Assembly (NCBI RefSeq): GCF_017795745.1 | Contig: NZ_CP059067.1 | Span: forward strand, 2,356,001 to 2,420,000 | Direction of reading: 5' to 3' | Origin: Rhizobacter sp. AJA081-3 | GTDB taxonomy: Bacteria > Pseudomonadota > Gammaproteobacteria > Burkholderiales > Burkholderiaceae_C | Length of the DNA stretch: 64,000 bases | In this document: piece by piece, positions 16,346 through 25,662 of the stretch | Layout of the letters: the number at the start of each line of letters is the position of its first letter | How positions within the stretch are numbered: the first letter of the stretch is position 1 | Notes under the pieces: generated by a model | What the model saw: only the letters and a program-made list of their open reading frames with translations | What the model was told of the DNA's origin: nothing | Database searches by the model: none | Translations under genes and position numbers: made by a program

Positions 16346-16945
16346 ATGACCACCGAACGCATCTACCTCTTCAAGGGCTTCGAGCGCTTCTGGCACTGGG
16401 CACAGGCCGCACTGATCATCTTCATGCTGATCAGCGGCTTCGAAGTGCATGGCAGCTACGAGTTGCTGGGCTACCGTCGGGCAGCGCAACTCCATTCCAA
16501 CGCGGCCTGGGCGCTGATCGGCCTGTGGATCTTCGCGATCTTCTGGCACCTGACCACCGGCGAATGGCGCCAGTACATCCCCACGACCGAGAAGGTCCTG
16601 GCGGTGGCCCGCTTCTATTCGTCAGGCATCTTCAAGGGCGAAGCTCACCCCTACGAGACCACGGCGCAACGCAAGCACAACCCGCTGCAACGACTGACCT
16701 ACCTGGCCATCCTGGTGCTGGTGAGCCCGCTGATCTGGATCACTGGCTGGCTCTATCTCTTCCATGCCGAATGGGCCGCGTGGGGGCTCGGCGGCCTGAA
16801 GCTGGAGTGGGTGGCCTGGGGCCACACGATCGGGGCATTCCTGATGCTGGCCTTCCTGATCAGCCATGTCTACCTGATCACCACAGGCCACACGATCGGC
16901 GCCCAGCTGAAGGCCATGGTCACCGGCTGGGAAGACGCCCATTGA
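16346..16945 (+). CDS. Cytochrome b (b561/Ni-Fe hydrogenase cytochrome b-like), four-helix quinone module
   Basis: 199 residues with four membrane helices (about 14-33, 47-68, 113-138, 152-175). His residues that could bind two b hemes are in FERFWHW, AAQLHSN, FWHLTTG, GHTIGAF and ISHVYL, the usual layout of the cytochrome b561/HyaC family. It starts 20 bp after the octaheme gene and should connect the quinone pool with the periplasmic octaheme and monoheme cytochromes. The family also pairs with hydrogenases, formate dehydrogenase and thiosulfate reductase, so the partner is inferred from context. Confidence 0.85.
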   Translation: MTTERIYLFKGFERFWHWAQAALIIFMLISGFEVHGSYELLGYRRAAQLHSNAAWALIGLWIFAIFWHLTTGEWRQYIPTTEKVLAVARFYSSGIFKGEAHPYETTAQRKHNPLQRLTYLAILVLVSPLIWITGWLYLFHAEWAAWGLGGLKLEWVAWGHTIGAFLMLAFLISHVYLITTGHTIGAQLKAMVTGWEDAH

Positions 16946-16983
16946 ACCTCAAACACACGATCGCGAACCACTGGAGTCTCATC

Positions 16984-17376
16984 ATGAAGTCGACCCGCCT
17001 CATCCCCGCTGCCGCCTTGGCGGCCTTGCTCGCCGCTTCGTTCCCGGCCCAGGCCTACGACGCGGACTGGAAGCGCGGCCGGGTCTACTACCGCAGCGTC
17101 TGCACGGCCTGCCACGTGGCCAGCCCGGTGGGCAGCATCAATCCGAGCACGCGCCTGAAGCTCGAGTGGACGGCCTACCTGAGCGCCGACAAGCATGCCA
17201 AGGGCAAGGAGAAGCTCGGCACGTACTACAGCAAGGCCTACCGCAACAGCATCAAGGCCACCAACAAGGCGGCCGAGAAGTTCATCGACGTGCCGGATGC
17301 CGAGCTTGCCGAAGACGTCAAGGCCTTCCTGATCAAGGGTGCCAAGGACGGCGACGCACCGGCCAGCTGCAGCTGA
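16984..17376 (+). CDS. Small monoheme cytochrome c lacking methionine
   Basis: 130 residues with a signal peptide (1-24, ending AQA) and one heme site C-T-A-C-H (about 40-44). The mature chain has no Met, so the sixth heme ligand cannot be Met; a His in SADKHAKG or a Lys is possible, or the iron is five-coordinate. A lone Cys lies two residues from the C-terminus (ASCS). It is very Lys-rich, suiting docking to acidic partners. It lies 38 bp after the cytochrome b gene and probably shuttles electrons to or from the octaheme protein, or binds a small ligand. Confidence 0.8.
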   Translation: MKSTRLIPAAALAALLAASFPAQAYDADWKRGRVYYRSVCTACHVASPVGSINPSTRLKLEWTAYLSADKHAKGKEKLGTYYSKAYRNSIKATNKAAEKFIDVPDAELAEDVKAFLIKGAKDGDAPASCS

Positions 17377-17405
17377 ACGGCTCGATGGTCATGGGAGCCA
17401 ATGGC

Positions 17406-17726
17406 ATGAGCGTCGCGCCGACCGGGCCTGTCCGCAGGGGCTTCCGCACCGACCACGAGAAGGTCTTCGTGAAGTTGTGGGTCACGCTGCTGTTCTTTGC
17501 CTGGAGCGGCCCCGTGGCCAGTGCCTTGTTCAGGAAGGCGGGGCTGACGGCCATCGACCAAACCCATCTCGAGTCGTTCGAGAAGACCGGCATCGGCTAC
17601 CAGGCCTTCTGGCCCGAGATGCTGGGCGGCTGGGGCCTGAGCCTGCTGTGCGGTGGCGCGTTGCTGCTGGCCTGGTCCGCATGGGTTCGCGACAACGACT
17701 CGACCGAAAAATTCACGCTCATCTGA
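17406..17726 (+). CDS. Small two-helix membrane protein, hypothetical
   Basis: 106 residues from ATG 17406, which has a GGGAG site 8 bp upstream; ATGs at 17385 and 17391 are alternatives. Two hydrophobic helices (about 24-40 and 75-95) flank a periplasm-sized segment with no Cys or heme motif. It lies between the cytochrome c and rhodanese genes and is probably an accessory or anchoring subunit of the cytochrome complex. I recognise no family. Confidence 0.7.
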   Translation: MSVAPTGPVRRGFRTDHEKVFVKLWVTLLFFAWSGPVASALFRKAGLTAIDQTHLESFEKTGIGYQAFWPEMLGGWGLSLLCGGALLLAWSAWVRDNDSTEKFTLI

Positions 17727-17757
17727 GTTCCGAAAACGAATGCAACAGGAGAACACC

Positions 17758-18915
17758 ATGAAGCTCGAGAGACTGTCGCTTGCGGTCGCGCTGGCCGCCT
17801 TCTTGGCGGCGCCGCCCGTGCTGGCACAACAGGCAGCACCGGCCACCGCGGCCACCGCCGTACAAGCCAGGGAGGGTTGGTACCACGCGCTGGTCGACAC
17901 CGCCTTCGTGCGCGCCAACGTCGACATCCCGCCCAAGAAGGGCGTCATGCTGATCGACTCGCGCCCGGCCGCGCGACAGTTCGACCCCGGTCACATCCCC
18001 AGCGCCGTCAACATCCCGGACACGCAGTTCGACAAACAGTCGAGCAAGCTGCCGGCCGACAAGTCCACGCTGCTGATCTTCTACTGCGGCGGCGTCGACT
18101 GCATGCTGAGTCACAACTCCGCCTTCAAGGCGGAAAAGCTGGGCTATAGCAACATCAAGGTCTATGCCGCCGGCATGCCCGAGTGGAAGTCTGCAGGGGG
18201 CGCCGTTTCGGTCTCGATGGCGCACATCAAGAAGCTGGCTGCCGACAAGGAGCCGCACGCGCTGATCGACTCGCGGCCCCGCCGCACGGCCGAGAAGGGA
18301 ATGATTCCCGGCGCCATCAACATTCCGGACACCGAATTCGACAAGCTGGTCGACCAGCTTCCCAAGGACAAGGCGACGCCGCTGATCTTCTACTGCGGCG
18401 GTCTGGAATGCGTGCTGAGCGACAAGTCCGCCGAGAGAGCGCGCAAGCTGGGCTACACGAACGTGACGACCTATCCGGAGGGCCACCCCGAGTGGCTGGC
18501 TGCGCATGGCCAGGCGCCGATTGCCGCTGCCACGGCGGCGGTGGGCGCAAGCCCTGCCGCTGCGCCCGCCGCAGCGCTGGTGCCGGGCAAGGAGAAGGGA
18601 TCGGTCACGGTGGCCTCGTTCCAGCAGGTGTGGAGCACGAACCCCGGCTCGGTGCTGCTGGTCGATGTGCGCGACGCGAAAGAGTTCGCCAACGGCTCGA
18701 TCAAGGGTGCCGTCAGCCTGCCCATCAACGACCTCGAAAAGAAGCTGGGAACCTTGCCCACCGACAAGCCGGTGGTGTTCATCTGCGGCACCGGCGCACG
18801 CTCGGGAGAGGCCTACGACATGGTCAAGCTGTATCGGGCCGAGGTGCAGGCCTTTTTCATCGACGCCGAGGCCAAGTTCCTGGCCGACGGAAGCTACACG
18901 ATGAAGCAAAAGTAG
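17758..18915 (+). CDS. Periplasmic triple-rhodanese protein
   Basis: 385 residues; signal peptide 1-23 (ending VLA-QQ), so periplasmic. Three rhodanese domains follow: about 45-150, 155-265 and 285-385, separated by an Ala-Pro linker (266-285). Predicted catalytic Cys are 110, 213 and 343. The first two loops read Y-C-G-G-x-x-C with a second Cys five residues on; the third is C-G-T-G-A-R-S. Rhodaneses carry sulfane sulfur as a persulfide. Being last in the octaheme operon, it probably supplies or accepts sulfur for the cytochrome reaction, or senses polysulfide. An AGGAG site precedes ATG 17758. Confidence 0.85.
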   Translation: MKLERLSLAVALAAFLAAPPVLAQQAAPATAATAVQAREGWYHALVDTAFVRANVDIPPKKGVMLIDSRPAARQFDPGHIPSAVNIPDTQFDKQSSKLPADKSTLLIFYCGGVDCMLSHNSAFKAEKLGYSNIKVYAAGMPEWKSAGGAVSVSMAHIKKLAADKEPHALIDSRPRRTAEKGMIPGAINIPDTEFDKLVDQLPKDKATPLIFYCGGLECVLSDKSAERARKLGYTNVTTYPEGHPEWLAAHGQAPIAAATAAVGASPAAAPAAALVPGKEKGSVTVASFQQVWSTNPGSVLLVDVRDAKEFANGSIKGAVSLPINDLEKKLGTLPTDKPVVFICGTGARSGEAYDMVKLYRAEVQAFFIDAEAKFLADGSYTMKQK

Positions 18916-18953
18916 AGGCTCCTCGGCTGCGCTGGGGCAGACCGCGCAACGGG

Positions 18954-18983
18954 AACACGCCTTCGATCGACTGAAGGCGCGTT
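18954..18983 (+). terminator. Possible terminator after the rhodanese gene
   Basis: Arms AACACGCCTTC and GAAGGCGCGTT pair at 10 of 11 positions around an 8-nt loop, 38 bp after the rhodanese stop. No T-run follows, so it is a weak or rho-assisted candidate. The rest of 18916-19109 holds an isolated AGGAGG (19026-19031) with no clear gene. Confidence 0.4.
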
Positions 18984-19109
18984 CTGACTCCGACTGCGGC
19001 GGACTCTGGATAGCGTGACTGCTCTAGGAGGATCTAACCGACTACCGTGCTCCGGGTGCGCGAGCCAACGGCCTCTTGTAGGATGGCGTCGCAGCTACTG
19101 AGGATCACA

Positions 19110-19877
19110 TTGAAGCTCGCCACCTGGAACGTCAATTCGCTGTCGGTGCGGCTGCCGCAGCTGCTCGATTGGCTCGCCGTCCATCCGGTCGATGCCATCG
19201 TGCTGCAGGAAACCAAGCTCACCGACGACAAGTTCCCGCACGCGGAGATCGCCGCCGCCGGCTACCGGTCGAGCTGGTTCGGCCAGAAGACCTACAACGG
19301 CGTGGCGCTGCTCAGCCGCGACGAGGCGCTCGAGCCGGTGCGCAACATCCCCGGCTTCGACGACGAGCAGGCCCGCGTCATCGCCGGCACGGTGGGCGGC
19401 TTGCGCGTGATCGGTGCCTATTTCCCGAACGGCCAGGCGCCCGACAGCGACAAGTTCGTCTACAAGATGCGCTGGCTCGATGCGCTGCGCGCCTGGGTGG
19501 CCGGCGAACTCGCGGCCCACCCGCAGCTCGTGCTGATGGGCGACTTCAACATCGCACCGGAAGACCGCGACGTCTACGACCCGGTGGCCTGGGCCGGCCA
19601 GATCCATTGCACGCCGCAGGAGCGCGAACATTTCCGGCAACTGGTGGCGCTCGGCCTGCACGACGCCTTCCGGCTCTTCGAACAGCCGCCGAAGAGCTGG
19701 AGCTGGTGGGACTACCGCAACCTGGCATTCCGCAAGAACCAGGGCCTGCGCATCGACCACATCCTGGTCAGCGAGGCGCTGAAGCCGCGCGTGGCGGCCT
19801 GCACCATCGACAAGCTGCCGCGAAAGAACGAACGCCCGAGCGACCACGCGCCCGTGGTCGTCGAACTCACGGCCTGA
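19110..19877 (+). CDS. xth: Exodeoxyribonuclease III
   Basis: 255 residues of the ExoIII/AP endonuclease family, acting in base-excision repair of abasic sites. Motifs: ATWNVNSL (3-10), LQETK with the catalytic Glu (about 31-35), GAYFPNG, the GDFNIAPED block and the C-terminal RIDHILVS and SDHAPVV with the catalytic Asp-His. The family start MKLATWN points to TTG 19110, which has a GAGGAT site 7 bp upstream; ATG 19083 in the same frame would add nine residues. It is convergent with glnG. Confidence 0.93.
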   Translation: MKLATWNVNSLSVRLPQLLDWLAVHPVDAIVLQETKLTDDKFPHAEIAAAGYRSSWFGQKTYNGVALLSRDEALEPVRNIPGFDDEQARVIAGTVGGLRVIGAYFPNGQAPDSDKFVYKMRWLDALRAWVAGELAAHPQLVLMGDFNIAPEDRDVYDPVAWAGQIHCTPQEREHFRQLVALGLHDAFRLFEQPPKSWSWWDYRNLAFRKNQGLRIDHILVSEALKPRVAACTIDKLPRKNERPSDHAPVVVELTA

Positions 19878-19883
19878 TCGATC

Positions 19884-21374
<1,491 letters not shown>

Positions 21375-21422
21375 GCCCTGCCTGTGGTTGCCGCCCACCC
21401 TGCCCCCACGGAAGATGGAAGC

Positions 21423-22532
21423 TCAGGGCAGCGGGATCACGATCTTGAACTGCGTCCTGCCCGGTTCGCTTTCGCATTCGATCGTGCCCTGATGTTGCTG
21501 CACGAAGGTCTGCGCGAGCGTGAGTCCGAGCCCGGAGCCTCCGTCCCTGCCCGACACCAGCGGGTAGAAGATGTGCTCTCGGATGGACTCGGGCACGCCC
21601 GGGCCGTTGTCCTCGATATGCAATTCCAGTGCCAGACGATAGCGCTGCTTGCCGAGCGTCACCTGACGGGCGATGCGCGTGCGCAGCGTGATGCAGGCGT
21701 CGCCCGAGACGATGCGCTCGGCGAGTGCCTGGGCGGCGTTGTGGGCGATGTTGAGCACCGCCTGGATCAATTGCTCGCGGTCGCCGCGAAAGTCGGGGAT
21801 GGAGACGTCGTAGTCGCGCTCGACCTGCAGCCCGCGCGGAAACTCCGCCAGGATCAGCGAGCGCACCCGCTCGCAGACCTCGTGGATGTTCACGTCGCTC
21901 ACCACGTGGGGCTTGCGGTGCGGCGCCAGCAGCCGGTCGACCAGCGCCTGCAGGCGGTCGGCCTCGTTGATGATGACCTGGGTGTACTCGGTCAGCGCCC
22001 GGCTCTCGACCTCCATCTCGAGCAACTGCGCCGCGCCGCGGATGCCGCCCAGGGGGTTCTTGATCTCGTGGGCGAGGTTGCGGATCAGTTCCTTGTTCGC
22101 CTTGGCCTGGCCGAGCGCGCGTTCCTCGCGATCCTGGCGGGTCTGCTGCTCGATCTCCACCAATTCGAGCAGCACGTGCGGCGTGCCGTCCATCTGGTTG
22201 ACGATGGCATGCACCGGCAAGGCGTCGCCGCCGGTCGGGCCGGGGCGGCGCAGCAGCGCCTCCATGCGGCTGGTGGCGAATTCGTTGCGCGCCACGGCGG
22301 CCACGGTGTCGCGCAGCGTGTGCGCCTCGACGAACCAGTCGAACACCGAGCCGCGCTGCACGCTGCGCCGCGACAGGCCGAGCACGTTCTCGAAGGAGGC
22401 GTTGGCGAAAACGCAGCGCCCGTCGGGCGAGACCACCGCCACCATCGTGGCCAGGTGATCGAAGGCCGCATAGGCCACCGCAGCGTCGGCGCGTGCCCCC
22501 TCGCTGGCGGACGGCTGCGCGGGAGCCTTCAC
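21423..22532 (-). CDS. glnL: Nitrogen regulation sensor kinase NtrB (GlnL)
   Basis: 369 residues without membrane helices: a PAS domain (about 20-125), HisKA with His155 in NLAHEIKNPLGG, and HATPase with the N, G1 (DNGPGVP) and G2 (GSGLGL) boxes. In the family, PII (GlnB) binding switches NtrB between kinase and phosphatase toward NtrC. Start GTG 22532 forms a GTGA overlap with the DUF4124 stop, so it is translationally coupled to that gene. Confidence 0.95.
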   Translation of the reverse strand: MKAPAQPSASEGARADAAVAYAAFDHLATMVAVVSPDGRCVFANASFENVLGLSRRSVQRGSVFDWFVEAHTLRDTVAAVARNEFATSRMEALLRRPGPTGGDALPVHAIVNQMDGTPHVLLELVEIEQQTRQDREERALGQAKANKELIRNLAHEIKNPLGGIRGAAQLLEMEVESRALTEYTQVIINEADRLQALVDRLLAPHRKPHVVSDVNIHEVCERVRSLILAEFPRGLQVERDYDVSIPDFRGDREQLIQAVLNIAHNAAQALAERIVSGDACITLRTRIARQVTLGKQRYRLALELHIEDNGPGVPESIREHIFYPLVSGRDGGSGLGLTLAQTFVQQHQGTIECESEPGRTQFKIVIPLP

Positions 22533-23044
22533 GACGCCGGCAACTTGGAGATCTCGCGCTTGATCGCGGCGATGTCGCTTTCCTTGCGCGCGATGGCAGC
22601 CTTCATCTCGGCGACGCGGTCCAGGTACTTCTGGTAGTTGCGTTCGTCGCCGCGGCGTTCGGGCTCGCCCTTGTTGTAGTCCTTGAGCATCTGCTCGAGC
22701 TGCTCTTCTTCCTTCCTGAGCTCGCCCTCGAGGATGCGCCGGGCGTCGCCGTCGCGGGCGCGCTGCTGCGCGGGTTCGACCTTCGAGTCGGCCGGCCGCG
22801 GGCCGCTGCTGGCCGGCACCGGCGAGCCGGTGCGCGGCCGCTGGCCCTGGATCACGGTGACCGGCGCGCCCTCGATGGTGCGGCAGCCCTTCTCCTTGGC
22901 CTCGGCCGCACTGATCGTGTCGGTGTAGAGCACCGGCGGCCCCGGGCAGCGATAGACCACCGTATTGGCCTGCGCCGCGGCCTGCAGCGGCCACAGCGCG
23001 GCCGCAGTCGTCAGGACCACCAGGCTCGATCGGATACGGTGCAT
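22529..23044 (-). CDS. DUF4124 exported protein between glnA and glnL
   Basis: 171 residues from ATG 23044: a signal peptide (1-24), a short DUF4124-type module (VVYRCPGPPVLYTDTISAAEA with a Cys pair, then GCRTIEG) and a highly charged C-terminal coiled coil (about 95-165). The family is periplasmic and of unknown role. The stop overlaps glnL by 4 bp, so an envelope protein is coupled to a cytosolic nitrogen kinase. It begins 152 bp after glnA, past the terminator. Confidence 0.82.
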   Translation of the reverse strand: MHRIRSSLVVLTTAAALWPLQAAAQANTVVYRCPGPPVLYTDTISAAEAKEKGCRTIEGAPVTVIQGQRPRTGSPVPASSGPRPADSKVEPAQQRARDGDARRILEGELRKEEEQLEQMLKDYNKGEPERRGDERNYQKYLDRVAEMKAAIARKESDIAAIKREISKLPAS

Positions 23045-23150
23045 GCGTCGGACTCCTTGCCTGTCCAACGCCGCAGCAGGGCGTGCAGCCGACAGGCTCA
23101 ACCCGATTGTCGCCCAGCACCGGTGCACGAATGCATGGATGAACCTGCAG

Positions 23151-23176
23151 AAAAAAGGGACGGCCATGGCCGTCCC
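23151..23176 (-). terminator. Intrinsic terminator of glnA
   Basis: On the minus strand a perfect 8-bp GC-rich stem with a 4-nt CATG loop (23157-23176) is followed by six T (23156-23151). It begins 21 bp past the glnA stop and should separate most glnA transcription from the downstream DUF4124-glnL-glnG genes. Confidence 0.88.
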
Positions 23177-23196
23177 TTCGTTCGAGCGGGAAAAGA

Positions 23197-24612
23197 TCAC
23201 AGGGCGTAGTACATGTCGAACTCGACCGGGTGAGTGGTCATGCGGAAGCGAGTCACTTCCTGCATCTTCAGTTCGATGTAGGCGTCGATGTACGAGTCGG
23301 TGAACACGCCACCCTTGGTCAGGAAGGCACGGTCCTTGTCGAGATAGTCGAGCGCCTGGTCCAGGCTGTGGCAGACGGTCGGGATCTTCGCGTCTTCTTC
23401 GGGCGGCAGGTGATACAGGTCCTTCGTCGCGGCTTCGCCCGGGTGGATCTTGTTCTCCACGCCGTCCAGGCCGGCCATCAGCAGTGCGCTGAAGGCCAGG
23501 TACGGGTTGGCGGAAGGATCCGGGAAGCGCGCCTCGATGCGGCGGCCCTTCGGGTTCGGCACATACGGGATGCGGATCGAGGCCGAGCGGTTCTTCGCCG
23601 AATAGGCCAGCTTGACCGGCGCCTCGAATCCCGGCACCAGGCGCTTGTAGCTGTTGGTGCCCGGGTTGGTGATCGCGTTCAGCGCACGGGCGTGCTTGAT
23701 GATGCCGCCGATGTAGTACAGCGCGAACTCGGACAGGCCGGCATAGCCGTCACCGGCGAACAGGTTCTTGCCGTCCTTCCAGACCGACTGGTGCACGTGC
23801 ATGCCCGAGCCGTTGTCGCCGACGATGGGCTTGGGCATGAAGGTCGCGGTCTTGCCGTAGGCGGCAGCGACGTTCGCGATCACGTATTTCTGCAGCTGCA
23901 GCCAGTCGGCGCGTTGCACCAGCGTGCTGAACTTGGTGCCGATCTCCATCTGGCCTGCGTTGGCCACCTCGTGGTGGTGCACTTCGACCGGGATGCCCAG
24001 CGATTCGAGGATCAGGCACATCTCCGAGCGCAGGTCCTGGCCGGCGTCGATCGGGGGCACGGGGAAGTAGCCGCCCTTGACCGACGGACGGTAGCCGTTG
24101 TTGCCGTGCTCGTAGTCCTTGCCGGTGTTCCAGGCGGCTTCCTCGGCCTCGATCTTGACGAAGCAGCCGGACATGTCGACCTGCCAGCGCACGCTGTCGA
24201 AGATGAAGAACTCGGGCTCGGGGCCGAAGTAGGCGGCGTCGCCCAGGCCGCTGGCCTTCATGTAGGCCTCGGCGCGGCGGGCCAGCGAACGCGGATCGCG
24301 CTCGTAGGGCTTGCCGTCGGTCGGGTCGATGACGTCGCAGGTCAGCAGCAGCGTCGGCTCTTCGAAGAACGGGTCGATGTTGGCGGTGTTCGGGTCGGGC
24401 ATGAGCGTCATGTCCGAGGCCTCGATGCCCTTCCAGCCGGCGATCGAGGAACCGTCGAAGGCGTGACCCGAAGTGAACTTGTCTTCATCGAAAGCGGAGA
24501 CAGGCACGGACACGTGCTGTTCCTTGCCGCGGGTGTCGGTGAAGCGGAAGTCGACGAACTTGACCTCGTTCTCCTTCACCATCTTCATCACGTCGGCGAC
24601 GGTCTTGGCCAT
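23197..24612 (-). CDS. glnA: Glutamine synthetase type I
   Basis: 471 residues, the usual length of bacterial GSI. It makes glutamine from glutamate, ammonia and ATP. Seen: N-terminal beta-grasp ([17 protein letters not shown]), the catalytic FDGSSI-x-GW, ATP-site motif NNGYRPS..GGYFP, the [10 protein letters not shown] block, [13 protein letters not shown], and the adenylylation Tyr in DLYHLPPEE. Upstream a sigma-54 promoter (24712-24727) and NtrC site (24811-24827) fit nitrogen control; downstream a strong terminator at 23151-23176. Confidence 0.97.
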   Translation of the reverse strand: MAKTVADVMKMVKENEVKFVDFRFTDTRGKEQHVSVPVSAFDEDKFTSGHAFDGSSIAGWKGIEASDMTLMPDPNTANIDPFFEEPTLLLTCDVIDPTDGKPYERDPRSLARRAEAYMKASGLGDAAYFGPEPEFFIFDSVRWQVDMSGCFVKIEAEEAAWNTGKDYEHGNNGYRPSVKGGYFPVPPIDAGQDLRSEMCLILESLGIPVEVHHHEVANAGQMEIGTKFSTLVQRADWLQLQKYVIANVAAAYGKTATFMPKPIVGDNGSGMHVHQSVWKDGKNLFAGDGYAGLSEFALYYIGGIIKHARALNAITNPGTNSYKRLVPGFEAPVKLAYSAKNRSASIRIPYVPNPKGRRIEARFPDPSANPYLAFSALLMAGLDGVENKIHPGEAATKDLYHLPPEEDAKIPTVCHSLDQALDYLDKDRAFLTKGGVFTDSYIDAYIELKMQEVTRFRMTTHPVEFDMYYAL

Positions 24613-24711
24613 CAAAGATCTCCTGGCAGGCTGCTTGTGGGATTGGTCGGTAGTCAGGGCCTCAGCCCTGCGGGTAGGGCCCCGGGGGGCCCAAAAAGCG
24701 CACAGGAATGT

Positions 24712-24727
24712 AGCAGAAACCATGCCT
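24712..24727 (-). promoter_or_regulatory. Sigma-54 (-24/-12) promoter of glnA
   Basis: The minus strand reads AGGCATGGTTTCTGCT: the invariant GG and GC are separated by 10 nt and most other positions of TGGCACG-N4-TTGCA agree. Inferred transcription start is about 24701, giving a leader of about 90 nt that includes a GC-rich hairpin (24677-24692). Confidence 0.7.
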
Positions 24728-24810
24728 GCGACCGGCAGACTTCGGCCTGTGTACCTGAGGCAGCTCCCGCGGATGGCCTGAGGCCATCGCTTCGTCCTGG
24801 TGCACCAGAG

Positions 24811-24827
24811 TGCACACTATTGGTGCG
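24811..24827. promoter_or_regulatory. NtrC-type enhancer site upstream of glnA
   Basis: TGCACA-CTATT-GGTGCG matches 10 of 12 informative positions of the NtrC consensus TGCACC-N5-GGTGCA. It is centred about 118 bp upstream of the inferred glnA start, a normal enhancer distance. Further half-sites (GGTGCACC, 24799-24806; CGCACC, 24845-24850) flank it. Confidence 0.65.
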
Positions 24828-24840
24828 CTCATTTGGTGAT

Positions 24841-25662
24841 TCAACGCACCAACTCGGGGCCCAACTTGGCGCCATGGCCGGCCAGGCCGCGGAGCATTTC
24901 GGCGAAGGCCGCCTCCATCGAGTTCGGCTCGCCCTTCACGCCCAGCTCGATGTGCTTGCCCCACTGCGGGTGGTCGACGCTGGGCAGGCTGAACACCTTG
25001 ATGCCGGGGAAGCGCGTCTCGATGTCTTCCATCAGCGGCGTCAGCGTGGCCTCCATGGCACCGAACACGATCACCGACTTCTCGCGCATGCCGACCTGGC
25101 GGCGCAGATGCGCGCAGTGATGGTCGAGCACCCATTCGATCATCGGCCAGGCCATCACCGGAAAGCCCGGCACGAAGAACACGCCGCCCTCGCCCGACGG
25201 CGCATGCAGGCTGAAGCCGGCGATCTTGTTGTAGGGATTCGGGATGATGCGCGCGCCCTCGGGAAACACACCCATGTTCAGGCGGTGCACGTTGTCGTCG
25301 CGGTCGGGCTCATAGGGCAGGCCCTGCTCGGCTGCGACATCGCGCATGCGCTCCAGGATCAGTTCGCGCGCCTGCGGGTGCAACGCCAGCGGAACCCCGA
25401 GCGCACGGCCGGCGCATTGCCGGGTGTGATCGTCCGGCGTGGCGCCGATGCCGCCGCAGGAGAACACCACGTCGCCGCGCTGCGCCGCCGCGAAAGCGTC
25501 GCGCAGGTCGGCAGTGATGCGCTCGGGCTCGTCGCCGACGTAGCGGGCCCACGAGAGCGAGAGCCCGCGCGCGGCGAGCAGGTCGATGACCTTGGGCAGG
25601 TGCTTGTCCTCGCGCTTGCCCGAGAGGATCTCGTCGCCAATGATGATGAGGCCGAAGTTCAT
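24841..25662 (-). CDS. Molybdopterin-binding (CinA N-terminal/MoaB-like) domain protein
   Basis: 273 residues. The N-terminal ~165 residues are a MoCF/CinA-type domain: GLIIIGDEILSGKRED (4-19), GDVVFSCGGIGATPDDHT (about 62-79), then the FFVPGFPVMA block. The C-terminal part has no CinA deamidase domain. In CinA proteins this module is a nucleotide pyrophosphatase; in MogA/MoaB it adenylates molybdopterin. Which applies is unclear. ATG 25662 overlaps the stop of the EI24 gene by 4 bp. Confidence 0.85.
   Translation of the reverse strand: MNFGLIIIGDEILSGKREDKHLPKVIDLLAARGLSLSWARYVGDEPERITADLRDAFAAAQRGDVVFSCGGIGATPDDHTRQCAGRALGVPLALHPQARELILERMRDVAAEQGLPYEPDRDDNVHRLNMGVFPEGARIIPNPYNKIAGFSLHAPSGEGGVFFVPGFPVMAWPMIEWVLDHHCAHLRRQVGMREKSVIVFGAMEATLTPLMEDIETRFPGIKVFSLPSVDHPQWGKHIELGVKGEPNSMEAAFAEMLRGLAGHGAKLGPELVR

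Noticed and set aside
24677-24692. GC-rich hairpin in the glnA leader as a terminator
   Set aside because: In the glnA direction the T-run precedes the stem instead of following it, and in the other direction A residues follow, so it is not an intrinsic terminator.
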